Below, one piece after another: positions 24,871-33,191 of a stretch of DNA of 59,419 bases. Source of the DNA: Elusimicrobia bacterium RIFOXYA12_FULL_51_18. Its GTDB lineage: Bacteria; Elusimicrobiota; Elusimicrobia; Elusimicrobiales; UBA9959. The notes under the pieces were generated by a model, which was not told the DNA's origin, did no database searches, and saw nothing but the letters and a program-made list of their open reading frames with translations. The stretch covers positions 1 through 59,419 of the forward strand of contig MGVA01000051.1 in the NCBI GenBank assembly GCA_001800245.1. Reading direction: 5' to 3'. The position numbers were made by a program, and so were the translations under genes. Each line of letters begins with the position of its first letter. Position 1 is the first letter of the stretch.

Positions 24871-25041
24871 TTATTTTATGGGCCGCATGGATTTATCGCA
24901 GCATATTAGCTCGGTAGCCTCCGTACAGCCGCAGTCTCTGTCAACCGTTATTGCCATGCCGCATATTCCGCACTCATATTTTTTGCCGGTTCTTTTTTGA
25001 GAACGCACTTTTTTTGTTTTTACTGATGATACCTTTTGCAT
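24871..25041 (-). CDS. desulforedoxin-like small iron/zinc protein, 56 aa
   Basis: A 56-codon gene with an excellent ribosome site (AAAGGAGAAAGCT before ATG 25041). The product starts with a basic stretch (SSVKTKKVRSQKRTGKK) followed by a metal-binding core: KYECGICG (Cys 24, 27), DCGC (Cys 37, 39) and ICCDKSM (Cys 47, 48). The CxxC ... CC(G/D)xxM arrangement is that of desulforedoxin and the desulfoferrodoxin N-terminal domain, which bind one Fe through four Cys; the extra CGC pair is a variation. A role as a small redox or metal-binding protein is inferred. It stands alone between the chimeric sensor gene and a response regulator. Confidence 0.75.
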   Translation of the reverse strand: MQKVSSVKTKKVRSQKRTGKKYECGICGMAITVDRDCGCTEATELICCDKSMRPIK

Positions 25042-25154
25042 AGCTTTCTCCTTTTATCCGCTGTCATTTTTACTTACAGTCTACGGCTAAAACAGCGCGA
25101 GATCTTCGGTCTAGACAATTTTCATCTTCTTTGAACTATGCCAAAGACCGCGTA

Positions 25155-25607
25155 TTAATAGGCTGTTTCGGTCTTTTTCCGACTTTTTTCCACCATGTAC
25201 CGCACCACATCAAAGGAAGCCTCCTCATCATCCTCCAAAACTCCCTGTATGCTGCGAACGACATCTTTCTGACTGAAAGGCTTGCTTAAATATATATTCA
25301 CATTGGATGGGGTAGGCAGACTCAAGCCCTCCCGACCGTTAAAATATCCGCTAATCATAATAATAGGTATGCGCGATGTAACCGGATATTTTCTGATTTT
25401 TTCCGCTACCAAAATACCATTTTCCTTTCCCAGTTTGAGATCAAGCAGAACCAAGTCCGGCTTGATCTTCAGCGCCAGTTTTATTGCTTCCGCCCCGTTG
25501 ACTGCGGTCACAGGGATATATCCGCTCAAGGCCAAGGACTCCTGAAGTTCGGATATAAATTCAGCATCATCGTCAACCAGTAGGATGATCTTTCTATTGT
25601 GCGGCAT
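25155..25607 (-). CDS. single-domain response regulator (CheY-like)
   Basis: A 150-residue receiver protein; ATG 25607 follows AAGGAGCGACAA. The acidic pair LLVDDD, phospho-acceptor Asp in DLVLLDLKLG, the Ser/Thr position IIMISGY and the Lys of YLSKPFS are all present. There is no output domain, only about 30 residues of acidic/basic tail, so it should act through protein contacts, for instance in a phosphorelay with the REC-PAS kinase encoded about 110 bp upstream. Confidence 0.92.
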   Translation of the reverse strand: MPHNRKIILLVDDDAEFISELQESLALSGYIPVTAVNGAEAIKLALKIKPDLVLLDLKLGKENGILVAEKIRKYPVTSRIPIIMISGYFNGREGLSLPTPSNVNIYLSKPFSQKDVVRSIQGVLEDDEEASFDVVRYMVEKSRKKTETAY

Positions 25608-25715
25608 TTGTCGCTCCTTAGAATCCCGAATCATTGTCTACTTATATTACAGAAATCAGGTCCATAAGGTAATCACAAAACTCCGTTTTTAATTGACTTT
25701 GTTCCCGCCTGTCCA

Positions 25716-27230
25716 TTATATCTCCGGGTAGATAATGGAACCTTTTTTTCCGTTGTTCGCGCTGTTTTGCTCTTCACGGACTTTCGGCAGGGTAAAACTG
25801 AAAGTAGCGCCCCTTCCCGTTCCGCTGGAAACAGAAAGTGTCCCGTTGTGCCGCCGCAGGATTTCCTTTACGATAAATAGTCCCAGTCCGGTGCCTTTTT
25901 CGTCCTCAGCCACGGGTTTCCCGAACTGCTTAAATTTTGAGAAAAGCTTGGGTTGGTTCTCGCTGGAAATTCCTATCCCGGAATCCTTCACATAACACTC
26001 GATTGAATTCCCCCTCTCGGACACTCCTATTTCAACACGTCCTTTCTCCGTGAATTTCAAAGCGTTGCTCAGCAGGTTCGTAAACACTTCAGTAATGCCA
26101 TCCACATCAAGGAGAGTCTCCGCCTTCTCGACGGAGTATTTTCCCAAAAGCTCGATATTACGGCTTTTAGCCCGGGAAGCAAACCTGGTTACAGCTTCAC
26201 CGGCAAGTTTAACTACGTCCGACATGGTTCTTTTAAAGCTGGAGGTGCCGGCCTCTAACCGGGACATTTCCAGAAGTTTGGCTATAATTCTGCTCAGCCG
26301 CTGCGCTTCGCTGTAAGATAAGGATAATAACTGTTTCTCCGTTTTATCTAGACGCGTGTCGGCTGTTTCCCTAACCATTGCAAGCCCTGCCAGCACGGTG
26401 GTAAGCGGGTTACGCAATTCATGGGAAACGAGTGAAGCGAAATCATCCTTTAGCTCTTCCACCTGCTTGCGCGCTGAAATGTCCCTTGCTACGACAACAA
26501 CGCGCTGCGCCTTGCCGCCAGCCGTCACCGGAACGCATTTTATCTCCAGAATGCTTTGCCGGTCATTCCACAGACACGGTTCTTCGGAAACAACCATCTT
26601 CCCGTCCAAAAACGCGCGACCGCATATTTCCATAGTTCTTTCTGGCAAAACGGAAACCGCTGCCATAAACTGTCTGCCGGAATTAGCCGGACCGAGGCTA
26701 TCCGCCCCGACCGCTTTTTTAAAAGCTCTGTTTGACATAATAATACGGAGTTCCGGATCTACCACAACTATCACGTCGTCAAGCGCGTCTATCAGGGTAC
26801 GGTAACGCTCCTCCGACGCGCGTAGCCGGGCCTCTATGCTCTTGCGTTCCATGGCGTACATTATAGATCTGGGAAGATTTTCAACATTCACCTTTTTTTT
26901 AAACAGGTAATCCTGTGCCCCGGCGCTAATGGCCTCTTCCGCCACGGCCTCATCCTCCAGCCCGGTAAGCAGCACCACGGGCATATCTGGAACTCGACTG
27001 CTTACGGCGGCGAAAGTGCCCAGACCGGAACTGTCCGGCAGGAAAAGATCCGAAAGAATTACATCGTAGCCTCCTGTTTCAAGCAGCTTGAGAGCCTGCG
27101 AGAGGGAGCCGGCGCCGGTAACCTCAAAGGTTCGGCTTTGACATGAGGCTTCAGAAAGAAATTCCTGCATAAGCCTCATGTCTGCTTTGTTGTCCTCGAT
27201 TATAAGCACTTTAACGTTATTATCCTTCAT
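25716..27230 (-). CDS. REC-PAS-histidine kinase hybrid sensor
   Basis: A 504-residue cytoplasmic sensor kinase; ATG 27230 follows GGGGAGAATTT. An N-terminal receiver (VLIIEDNKADMRLMQEFL, Asp in DVILSDLFLPDSSG), a PAS domain (YRTLIDALDDVIVVVDPELRI) and a complete kinase core follow: H-box VSHELRNPL, N-box LLSNALKF, G1 DSGIGIS and G2 GTGLGLFIVKEI. No membrane segment, so it senses an internal signal or receives phosphate on its REC domain. With the two response regulators around it, it makes a three-gene signalling cluster. The target genes are not evident. Confidence 0.94.
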   Translation of the reverse strand: MKDNNVKVLIIEDNKADMRLMQEFLSEASCQSRTFEVTGAGSLSQALKLLETGGYDVILSDLFLPDSSGLGTFAAVSSRVPDMPVVLLTGLEDEAVAEEAISAGAQDYLFKKKVNVENLPRSIMYAMERKSIEARLRASEERYRTLIDALDDVIVVVDPELRIIMSNRAFKKAVGADSLGPANSGRQFMAAVSVLPERTMEICGRAFLDGKMVVSEEPCLWNDRQSILEIKCVPVTAGGKAQRVVVVARDISARKQVEELKDDFASLVSHELRNPLTTVLAGLAMVRETADTRLDKTEKQLLSLSYSEAQRLSRIIAKLLEMSRLEAGTSSFKRTMSDVVKLAGEAVTRFASRAKSRNIELLGKYSVEKAETLLDVDGITEVFTNLLSNALKFTEKGRVEIGVSERGNSIECYVKDSGIGISSENQPKLFSKFKQFGKPVAEDEKGTGLGLFIVKEILRRHNGTLSVSSGTGRGATFSFTLPKVREEQNSANNGKKGSIIYPEI

Positions 27231-27432
27231 AAATTCTCCCCGGCCTGCCACCGCCGTTAGAGCCATCAATAGCCAGCCAAGCCTTCTGATAGATAGTATA
27301 CAGGCAGGGTCTGGCTTTTAATATTGGCGAATTCCCCTTTTTATAGGCCGTCATTCACCTTATAATTGAATGAACGCAGACAGGACAAAACGTACCGAAA
27401 GACTGTTGATTGGTAGGATAGACGGAGTTTTA

Positions 27433-28191
27433 TCAGGAACGGACTTTGCCGCGTATTTTTTTGCGGTATCCGGCGGGTGTCCGCCCGATTATTTTTTTAA
27501 ATTGCCGTATGAAAGATTCAGTGTTCTGGTAACCCAGCTTGTCCGAGATCTGGTCCACATTGTAAGCGGTCTGTTTTAAAATATTTTTCGCCTCGTCCAT
27601 CTTCAATCTCAGTTTATATTCATTGAATCCTATTCCCACGTATTCCTTAAATGTCCGGCTCAAGTACTTAGGGCTCAGGAATACGACGTTCGCCGCATCT
27701 TTCAGCGAGATCTTCCGTGATAAATTTCTTATCAAAAAGCGTTTCACATGCTCCATCTTGCCGGCGGTGTCGGCGGCATCGCTGCGATAGCCATTTTTTT
27801 TGGCGTTCAGTACTTTGTCAATCACGGCGCGGGCTTTTTCAATATCAAAAGGCTTTTCCAGAAAGTCATCCGCTTTGCCTCTTAACGCTTTTAAAACCAC
27901 CTCTTTGGAACTATAGCCGGTAATGACTATAGTGCCAACGCCGGAAGCGATTTTGCTTATCTTATCCAGCAGGGACAGGCCGTCTATCCCAGGCATCCGC
28001 ACATCCATTATGACAAGGTCTATCTCATTGGGCCTATTTAGAATCTTCAGCGCTTCATTGCCGTCGGCCGCCTGAATGAAGCCATATCCGCCGAAACATT
28101 CCACAAATTCTTCGCGAAATATTTTGTCATCATCAACAAGTAATATTTGCTCCCGCTTGGGCAGATTTGGAGACTTTATCAGCTTTTTCAT
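27433..28191 (-). CDS. response regulator with AraC-type DNA-binding domain
   Basis: A 252-residue regulator. The receiver (about 12-130) has LLVDDDK, phospho-acceptor Asp in DLVIMDVRMPG, TIVITGYSS and FLEKPFD. The C-terminal AraC/XylS helix-turn-helix pair spans about 150-250 (ISLKDAANVVFLSPKYLSRTFKEYVG, VDQISDKLGYQNTESFIRQFKKIIGRTPAGYRKK), with the classic AraC ending. It is the DNA-binding output of the cluster. The 27231-27432 gap to the kinase contains no gene; upstream, 28192-28430 is AT-rich and also gene-free. Confidence 0.94.
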   Translation of the reverse strand: MKKLIKSPNLPKREQILLVDDDKIFREEFVECFGGYGFIQAADGNEALKILNRPNEIDLVIMDVRMPGIDGLSLLDKISKIASGVGTIVITGYSSKEVVLKALRGKADDFLEKPFDIEKARAVIDKVLNAKKNGYRSDAADTAGKMEHVKRFLIRNLSRKISLKDAANVVFLSPKYLSRTFKEYVGIGFNEYKLRLKMDEAKNILKQTAYNVDQISDKLGYQNTESFIRQFKKIIGRTPAGYRKKIRGKVRS

Positions 28192-28599
28192 AAATATATT
28201 TCCGGTTCGGTCCGGCTCTCACTAAATTCTAACATTAGACTATTATTGTTAAATAAAAATGTTTATTCAACAACTCGCATGCACCGGACAGTATGGATTT
28301 ATAACATCTTCAACTTTTCCATTTATTTTCATTTCACATCTCCCTTTATTTGACGTAAGAATTCTAATTGGGAACGCACCATTTATGCTATCTTAACCAT
28401 TCCAGCGGCGCAATCTGCATACTCCCCTTATTATTGACCTTCTTCCACCACTCTACGTGCGAACCCGGGGCAAGATGAAGTACGGCTAACCGAATACCGG
28501 GTCGGAAAATAGTTGCCGGAATAAAACACAAAGCACCGGGGGGTAGTCCAGGGTTGGTTCTGATATTTTTGATTTCGGGTTCGGATTAATTGGCTACAC

Positions 28600-28742
28600 C
28601 GCAAGGTACAAAACCTTGCGACATAGCAGGTTTTTGGATAGTTATCAACAGGCGCAAGGTTCGCGAAAATGCCTAGCCTTGCGACATGAAAAAACGCTAA
28701 AAATGGATTTTCTAGCCTTGGGCATGTCGAACCTTGCGACAT
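28600..28742. repeat. iterated CCTTGCGACAT motif
   Basis: CCTTGCGACAT occurs three times in direct orientation (28614-28624, 28677-28687, 28732-28742), with a degenerate copy (CCTTGGGCAT, about 28716) and inverted partial copies (GCAAGGT at 28601 and 28653). The first pair forms an 8-bp hairpin CGCAAGGT/ACCTTGCG (28600-28620). The rest of 28192-28817 carries no gene I can support. Confidence 0.6.
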
Positions 28743-28762
28743 AACGCGGTCAAAAGCGGCAA

Positions 28763-28791
28763 AAAAACAGCCCACGGTTTTTGCCGTGGGC
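28763..28791 (-). terminator. terminator of the initiator tRNA gene
   Basis: GCCCACGG (28770-28777) pairs with CCGTGGGC (28784-28791). Read on the minus strand the stem is followed by TGTTTTTTT, about 30 nt after the tRNA 3' end. Confidence 0.88.
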
Positions 28792-28816
28792 CGGTTTCTC
28801 GTCGAGAGACTAAAAT

Positions 28817-28894
<78 letters not shown>

Positions 28895-29106
28895 GGATTA
28901 GTATAACATACTCCTCGCGGATAAAGCAAATTTTACTAGAGAAAATATACCTTTTTTAAAAGCCGTTCTTCAACGGTGATCAGCAGATGGTGTACGGTCT
29001 AAAATGGTGTTCGTTTTAGTGATCGGTTTCTCGCTGTGATGTCTGGTGACGCCTTCTGATATCTCCTGATGTGACATAGCCTCTGGAGATTCAGCGATCA
29101 AGCAGA

Positions 29107-29640
29107 TCAATAACTTTTAACCTGCGGCGCTATGCCGGGAAAAATTAACTTTTCAGTATCAAAGCCAAGTTCCCTGGCGCGGGCCACAAGGCGCTGCGTT
29201 ATTTCAGGAGATAATTCCGGTGTACGGGCCAAGATCCACAGATATGACCTGGAAGGCCCGGCTACCAGCGCGTAACTATAGTTCTCATGGTCCAACTCTA
29301 TTATGTTATAACCGCCGTAAAAAGGCCGGAAGAAGGATACTTTCAGCTGTCCTACGGCCCTGTCACCGGTAAAATAGGCCCGCCCCTCGGCCTCTTTCCA
29401 TTTTCCGGTGGAGGTCTTGTAACCCCGGTTCAGGACTTTAACTCCCCCATCCTGACGCAGAGAATACTCCGCCGTTACGCTTATCAGCCCGCGCTCGAAG
29501 GAATGGTCCAGTCTGGCTATCTCGTGCCAGGTGCCCAGATACCGTTGCACTTCAAAGCCGCTTACCGGCACTATACCTTTTGGCACTGTGACGCATCCGG
29601 CGGACAATACCGCGAACAAAGCACAAATATACTTTTTCAT
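29107..29640 (-). CDS. outer-membrane lipocalin lipoprotein (Blc-like)
   Basis: A 177-residue lipoprotein: the lipobox LSAGC ends an 16-residue signal peptide. The lipocalin signature YLGTWHEIARLDHSFERGL with the conserved GxW follows at about residues 34-52; YSLRQDGGVKVLNRGYK, GRAYFTGDRAVGQLKVSFFRPFYGGYNII and YLWILARTPEL complete the barrel. Blc proteins bind lysophospholipids or fatty acids and are induced by envelope stress. Its ATG overlaps the stop of the T4-endonuclease-V-like gene by 4 nt, so it ends an operon with that gene and the two membrane/envelope genes upstream. Confidence 0.95.
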   Translation of the reverse strand: MKKYICALFAVLSAGCVTVPKGIVPVSGFEVQRYLGTWHEIARLDHSFERGLISVTAEYSLRQDGGVKVLNRGYKTSTGKWKEAEGRAYFTGDRAVGQLKVSFFRPFYGGYNIIELDHENYSYALVAGPSRSYLWILARTPELSPEITQRLVARARELGFDTEKLIFPGIAPQVKSY

Positions 29641-29981
29641 GGGCGACTCCTGAGCACCTTACATTCGCATTTCTTGGCCGCCAGCAATTTCAGCTGCTTG
29701 CGCGGGGTGTCTATATATTTATCCTGGATGGCCCTGCCTGTAGCCATCCGCCGGTTAAGGGGGCTTTTGTGGCAATAACCTCTACGCTCCATTTCTGAAA
29801 CCTGTTCGGCGTGACGGGAATACAGAGCTTTCAAGCAGCCGCGCCAGCGCAGCGTTTCGGGATGCCTGGAATAACCTTTTTTACCCTGGGTCAGGACTAC
29901 CCAGATACAATGCAGTTCCCGGTGCTCGCCAAGCAAATGGTTCCGACACAACCGTTGTGGCTTTATATCCCATATCCTCAT
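29637..29981 (-). CDS. T4 endonuclease V-like pyrimidine-dimer glycosylase family protein
   Basis: A 114-residue basic protein that aligns by eye with phage T4 DenV. RNHLLGEHREL matches DQHLMAEYREL, which holds catalytic Glu23 (here Glu22), and the helix LKALYSRHAEQVSEMERRGY matches the DenV helix before KRGFNI. In T4 the N-terminal Thr2 amine is the nucleophile; here residue 2 is Arg, as in the bacterial relatives starting MRIWDI, so lyase chemistry is uncertain. Members would nick DNA at cyclobutane dimers. Thirteen of the last residues (KKCECKVLRSRP) are basic with two Cys. The gene is translationally coupled to the lipocalin. Confidence 0.75.
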   Translation of the reverse strand: MRIWDIKPQRLCRNHLLGEHRELHCIWVVLTQGKKGYSRHPETLRWRGCLKALYSRHAEQVSEMERRGYCHKSPLNRRMATGRAIQDKYIDTPRKQLKLLAAKKCECKVLRSRP

Positions 29982-30041
29982 TCTAAATTATTGTCTCTGG
30001 CACATTGTTTGCGAAATAACGACGTAGCCCTTCTCAGGCTA

Positions 30042-30353
30042 TTACTGTTTCTGTCTTTTAATATTCCTGAGGCCTAAGATCAGAAAAGATATTACCGCCG
30101 CCTTTACGAGGTAATGGCTGCGCGGGTCTATAAAATCCAGTGTCATCGGAGTCAAGTTGCCACTGGCCAGATGCGCGGCTATGCCGATAGGCAGGACCAG
30201 GTAAACCCAGTTCATGCGAGGTACCTGCCACCCGACCCGGCGCGCCAGGCCGGACAATAAGGGGCTAAGCAGGAACATGCCCAGGAAGGACGCCGCAAAA
30301 TCGAATACAGCGTAGCCCAATATCTTGAACTGTCTTAAATATGTGATAGACAT
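30042..30353 (-). CDS. small integral membrane protein of unknown function
   Basis: A 103-residue protein with three hydrophobic segments (YAVFDFAASFLGMFLLSPLL, WVYLVLPIGIAAHLAS, KAAVISFLILGL) and a basic end (RNIKRQKQ). ATG 30353 lies 1 nt after the stop of the envelope protein gene, so translation reinitiation is likely although no ribosome site of its own is visible. I do not recognise a family. Its place between the envelope protein and the endonuclease-V-like gene suggests it belongs to the same operon. Confidence 0.65.
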   Translation of the reverse strand: MSITYLRQFKILGYAVFDFAASFLGMFLLSPLLSGLARRVGWQVPRMNWVYLVLPIGIAAHLASGNLTPMTLDFIDPRSHYLVKAAVISFLILGLRNIKRQKQ

Positions 30354-30354
30354 A

Positions 30355-31095
30355 TCAGAATTCGCAGGTAAGACCGACCAGCAGGTAATGCAGCCAGGCG
30401 AAGGTGTAAACCTCACCGGCGCCTGAGCCGCCCTCGAGAAAGCGGTAGCCGGCCCGCAGGCGTATGCCGGGCTCCACCTGTCTGCTTATCGCCAGCATTA
30501 CGTCCTCCGCCCGCCCCTGTGGGGCGCCGAGGGCTTCTACATCCAGGTCGAGTAGGTAACCGGGGCTGAAAGCGTACTGCGCTGAGAAAGCTGCCAGCGG
30601 CACGAAGCCGGTGTTCTTGGATTCGCTGCTCTTGGCGGAGTTGGTAAGCGTTATGCCGGCGTGGCGCAATTTCAGCGCCCCGCCATAACGCAGGAACAGG
30701 CGCTCACTTCGGTGGAACTCATAAAGGTATTTTACTCTGTAGGAATTAAAGCGATAAACGGCTTCGGTGGGTATGCCGGCGGCGAACACCTCGCCATTAA
30801 AAGTCACAGCCCGGTCAAAGTTTCCCTTAGAACGCAGCGTAAGCGGAGCGGCCAGGAAGGACAGGTTGCTCCGGCCAAACTTCTTCCCAGCACGGATACG
30901 AAGGTAAGGCTCAGCGTCGGACCGTAGGTCGTCCGTCAGTGAGAACCGGCTACCGCCTTTGAGAGGGATTCTTACAGTATTGTGACCAGGCCAGACCGAG
31001 CCGGTTTCAGCATCCATGTAATACTGCGCACGTACGTCTTCCGTTAAAAGCAGCAGGCCGGCGCATACCGAAAATATAACTTTAAAAACTCTCAT
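30355..31095 (-). CDS. exported envelope protein, probable beta-barrel (intact paralog)
   Basis: A 246-residue exported protein; ATG 31095 follows GGAGGGTTAGTTATC, and MRVFKVIFSVCAGLLLLTEDVRA is a signal peptide. The mature part alternates hydrophobic and polar residues with many aromatic ends (YLRIRAGKKFGRSNLSFLAAP, YRFNSYRVKYLYEFHRSER, LRAGYRFLEGGSG) and ends in an aromatic residue (CEF), as outer-membrane barrels do. A 400-bp copy of its 5' half, about 85 % identical by eye, is fused into the sensor gene at 23465-24601. First gene of a four-gene unit with the small membrane protein, the endonuclease-V-like protein and lipocalin. Confidence 0.75.
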   Translation of the reverse strand: MRVFKVIFSVCAGLLLLTEDVRAQYYMDAETGSVWPGHNTVRIPLKGGSRFSLTDDLRSDAEPYLRIRAGKKFGRSNLSFLAAPLTLRSKGNFDRAVTFNGEVFAAGIPTEAVYRFNSYRVKYLYEFHRSERLFLRYGGALKLRHAGITLTNSAKSSESKNTGFVPLAAFSAQYAFSPGYLLDLDVEALGAPQGRAEDVMLAISRQVEPGIRLRAGYRFLEGGSGAGEVYTFAWLHYLLVGLTCEF

Positions 31096-31219
31096 GATAA
31101 CTAACCCTCCAAACATCATTAGCCCGACGCAATTGCCATTTTCTTCAACAATGATAACTACGGCTGTATGTCTTTTGACCTTTTTGGAGACTTCGGCCTA
31201 AACGAATGACATCCCCTAT

Positions 31220-31321
31220 CTAAATAATACAAATAGTACCGGCGTTTTGGGAAATTTCACGTATCGGCAAGCTTTCCTGCAGCAGCATTCGGACTTCTTT
31301 TATCTGTTTTACGCTCATCAT
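31220..31321 (-). pseudogene. N-terminal remnant of IS21 transposase IstA
   Basis: AGGGAGGGA precedes ATG 31321. The 33 residues MMSVKQIKEVRMLLQESLPIREISQNAG look like the first helix-turn-helix of IstA (typically ...IRRLYxxEGLSIREIARRLG), then a stop at 31220. It points inward from the iterated end at 31380-31433, the usual IS21 arrangement. The catalytic part and istB are gone. Confidence 0.6.
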
Positions 31322-31379
31322 TCCCTCCCTCCTGTCTGGAATTTACTGCCACTTTCCAAACAGGGTATCTTTTGGATTA

Positions 31380-31433
31380 GGGAGGGTCAAAATTCACTGC
31401 AACTGGTGTGTCAAAATTGCCTGCAACTTTACA
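31380..31433 (-). mobile_element. IS21-like terminal end with iterated repeats
   Basis: On the minus strand the end starts TGTAAAGTTGCAGGCAATTT and repeats internally as GTTGCAG...TTTTGACCC. It shares its first 12 bp exactly with both ends of the 151-bp element at 23383-23533. An IstA remnant follows inward. Confidence 0.65.
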
Positions 31434-31620
31434 GCCATAGGTAATATCCTCATCCCCTCATCCCGGCCGCGTTTCACGATCCCGCCCGTAAATACTACCT
31501 AGCAGCCCAAGCAGAATTCCGAATAGATGCCGGATCGGTGAAGGGATATACTTATCTAAAGCCCAACATGTGGGAACAGTTCTGGCAGTCTATAAGGAGT
31601 TTTATAATGAGAGGAAATAA
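31434..31620 (+). pseudogene. C-terminal fragment of an unidentified protein with a frameshift
   Basis: Beginning exactly at the IS21-like end, the plus strand reads FHDPARKYYLAAQAEFRIDA, then KGYTYLKPNMWEQFWQ, which looks like real protein. A one-base shift is needed to continue as VYKEFYNERK and a double stop (TAA TAG near 31618). I do not recognise the family. It appears to be a host gene cut by the insertion sequence. Confidence 0.4.
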
Positions 31621-32026
31621 TAGTAACAAGAGGGTCACCGGCCGCCTCCTCATAGCTCATATTGACCAGCTTGTGCGCCAGAACCCCTTTTTCTGGTATC
31701 CTCAGATACTCCGCATATGCCCCCATCGCGGGGCCAAGATAGCCAAAAACCTGGTCGCCTTTCCGGAAACGCGTGACATCTTTGTCTACGGCGTCGACCT
31801 CTCCGGAGAATTCACTCCCCAGTATCGGTATCCTGGACTTAGTGAACCCGAAATATATTTTCCCGATGAGCCAGAAGAGGAACGGCATATGGAACTTCCG
31901 GGGAGAAACCTCCCTAAAATTCCACACCAACGTATCCCCGAAACTTACCGGAGTAGCGCGCACCCTGATCAGCACCTCATTATCCCCGGGCGAAGGCTTT
32001 TCAACCTCCCACGAGTTCAAATCGCT

Positions 32027-33191
32027 AGTGCAACAAACTAACAAGACCTGCTGTAATATAATAGGCAGGTATGGCATACACGCATCTGACGAAAGAAGAA
32101 CGGGATAGACTGGCTATCTTGCGTAGTCGCGGGTGGACGTTAAGGGAAATAGCCGATAAACTCGACAGGAATATTGGCACCCTTTCCCGCGAACTCAAAC
32201 GGAACGATTCTCATGGTGCCTACTTCCCGCACAAAGCCAAGAACGGGCGGAAAAACGTGAGATTGAAGCACACAAGTCCAAAAGGCTGAAGACATACGCT
32301 TTACAGCATGATATAGAGCGGATGGTAATGGGAGGCTGGTCACCGGAAATCGTGTCGGGAAAACTTAAACACGATAATGACGATAAGCCGGTAATCAGCC
32401 ATGAGGCCATTTACCAATGGATATATACCTCAGCTCCGCATTTGATCGAGTGTCTGCCAAGGGCGCATCGGAGCCGGTATCCGAGATGTTCACGTCGCGG
32501 CAAGGTAAAGATTCCCGATAGGGTTTCCATATCGGAGAGGCCGGCAGAAGTTCCTATCAGGGTGGAGCCTGGGCATTGGGAGACGGACCAAATGGTATCC
32601 AAATCAAACAAGCTGGCGCTTCAGGTCTGTGCGGAGCGGACTTCTCGACTAACAGTCTGCTGAAAAACCCTACTCGGAGGTATTTTGAGCGGATTTTGAA
32701 GCCGAGCCGAAGCGATGCGAAACGAGCATTCTCGACTAGGGACTGTGAGTTGAGCAGCGCAAAGGCGCAGGCAAAAATCGGCCAAAAGACCCCGAAAGAG
32801 GGTTTTTCAACAGACTACTAACTAGGATAAAAAAAGTTGCTGACAAGACAGCGGCACAATCGCGGGCAGCGCTTGCAACCCTTTTAAAGGGTTATCCGAA
32901 GCACCTGAGGCAGAGTATAACGTACGATAATGGTTCGGAAAATGTTGAGCACGGTGAGCTCAACAAAGAGATCGGGACGCGGTCATATTTCTGCGAGCCA
33001 TATCACAGCTGGGAGAAGGGTACGGTAGAGAATACGAATGGCTTGATACGGCGTTTTTTGCCTAAGAGGACCGATTTCGCTAAGATATCGGAAGAACGGA
33101 TAGCAGAAATTGAGCGCTGGCTAAATAATCGGCCCAGGAAGTGCTTGGGCTTTCGGACACCGGCAGAAGTCTTTGATGGTTTTGTTGCACT
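32027..33191 (+). mobile_element. IS30 family insertion sequence, inactive
   Basis: Terminal repeats TGCAACAAA/TTTGTTGCA lie inside the flanking 4-bp duplication CTAG; with it the ends read CGCTAGTGCAACAAA (32023-32037) and TTTGTTGCACTAGCG (33181-33195). Joining the flanks gives the 8-bp palindrome CGCTAGCG as target; IS30 elements favour symmetric targets. The transposase is broken by a frameshift and by a MITE. Confidence 0.75.

Noticed and set aside
28600-28742. CRISPR array
   Set aside because: Repeats are only 11 bp with unequal, partly similar spacers and no cas genes nearby.
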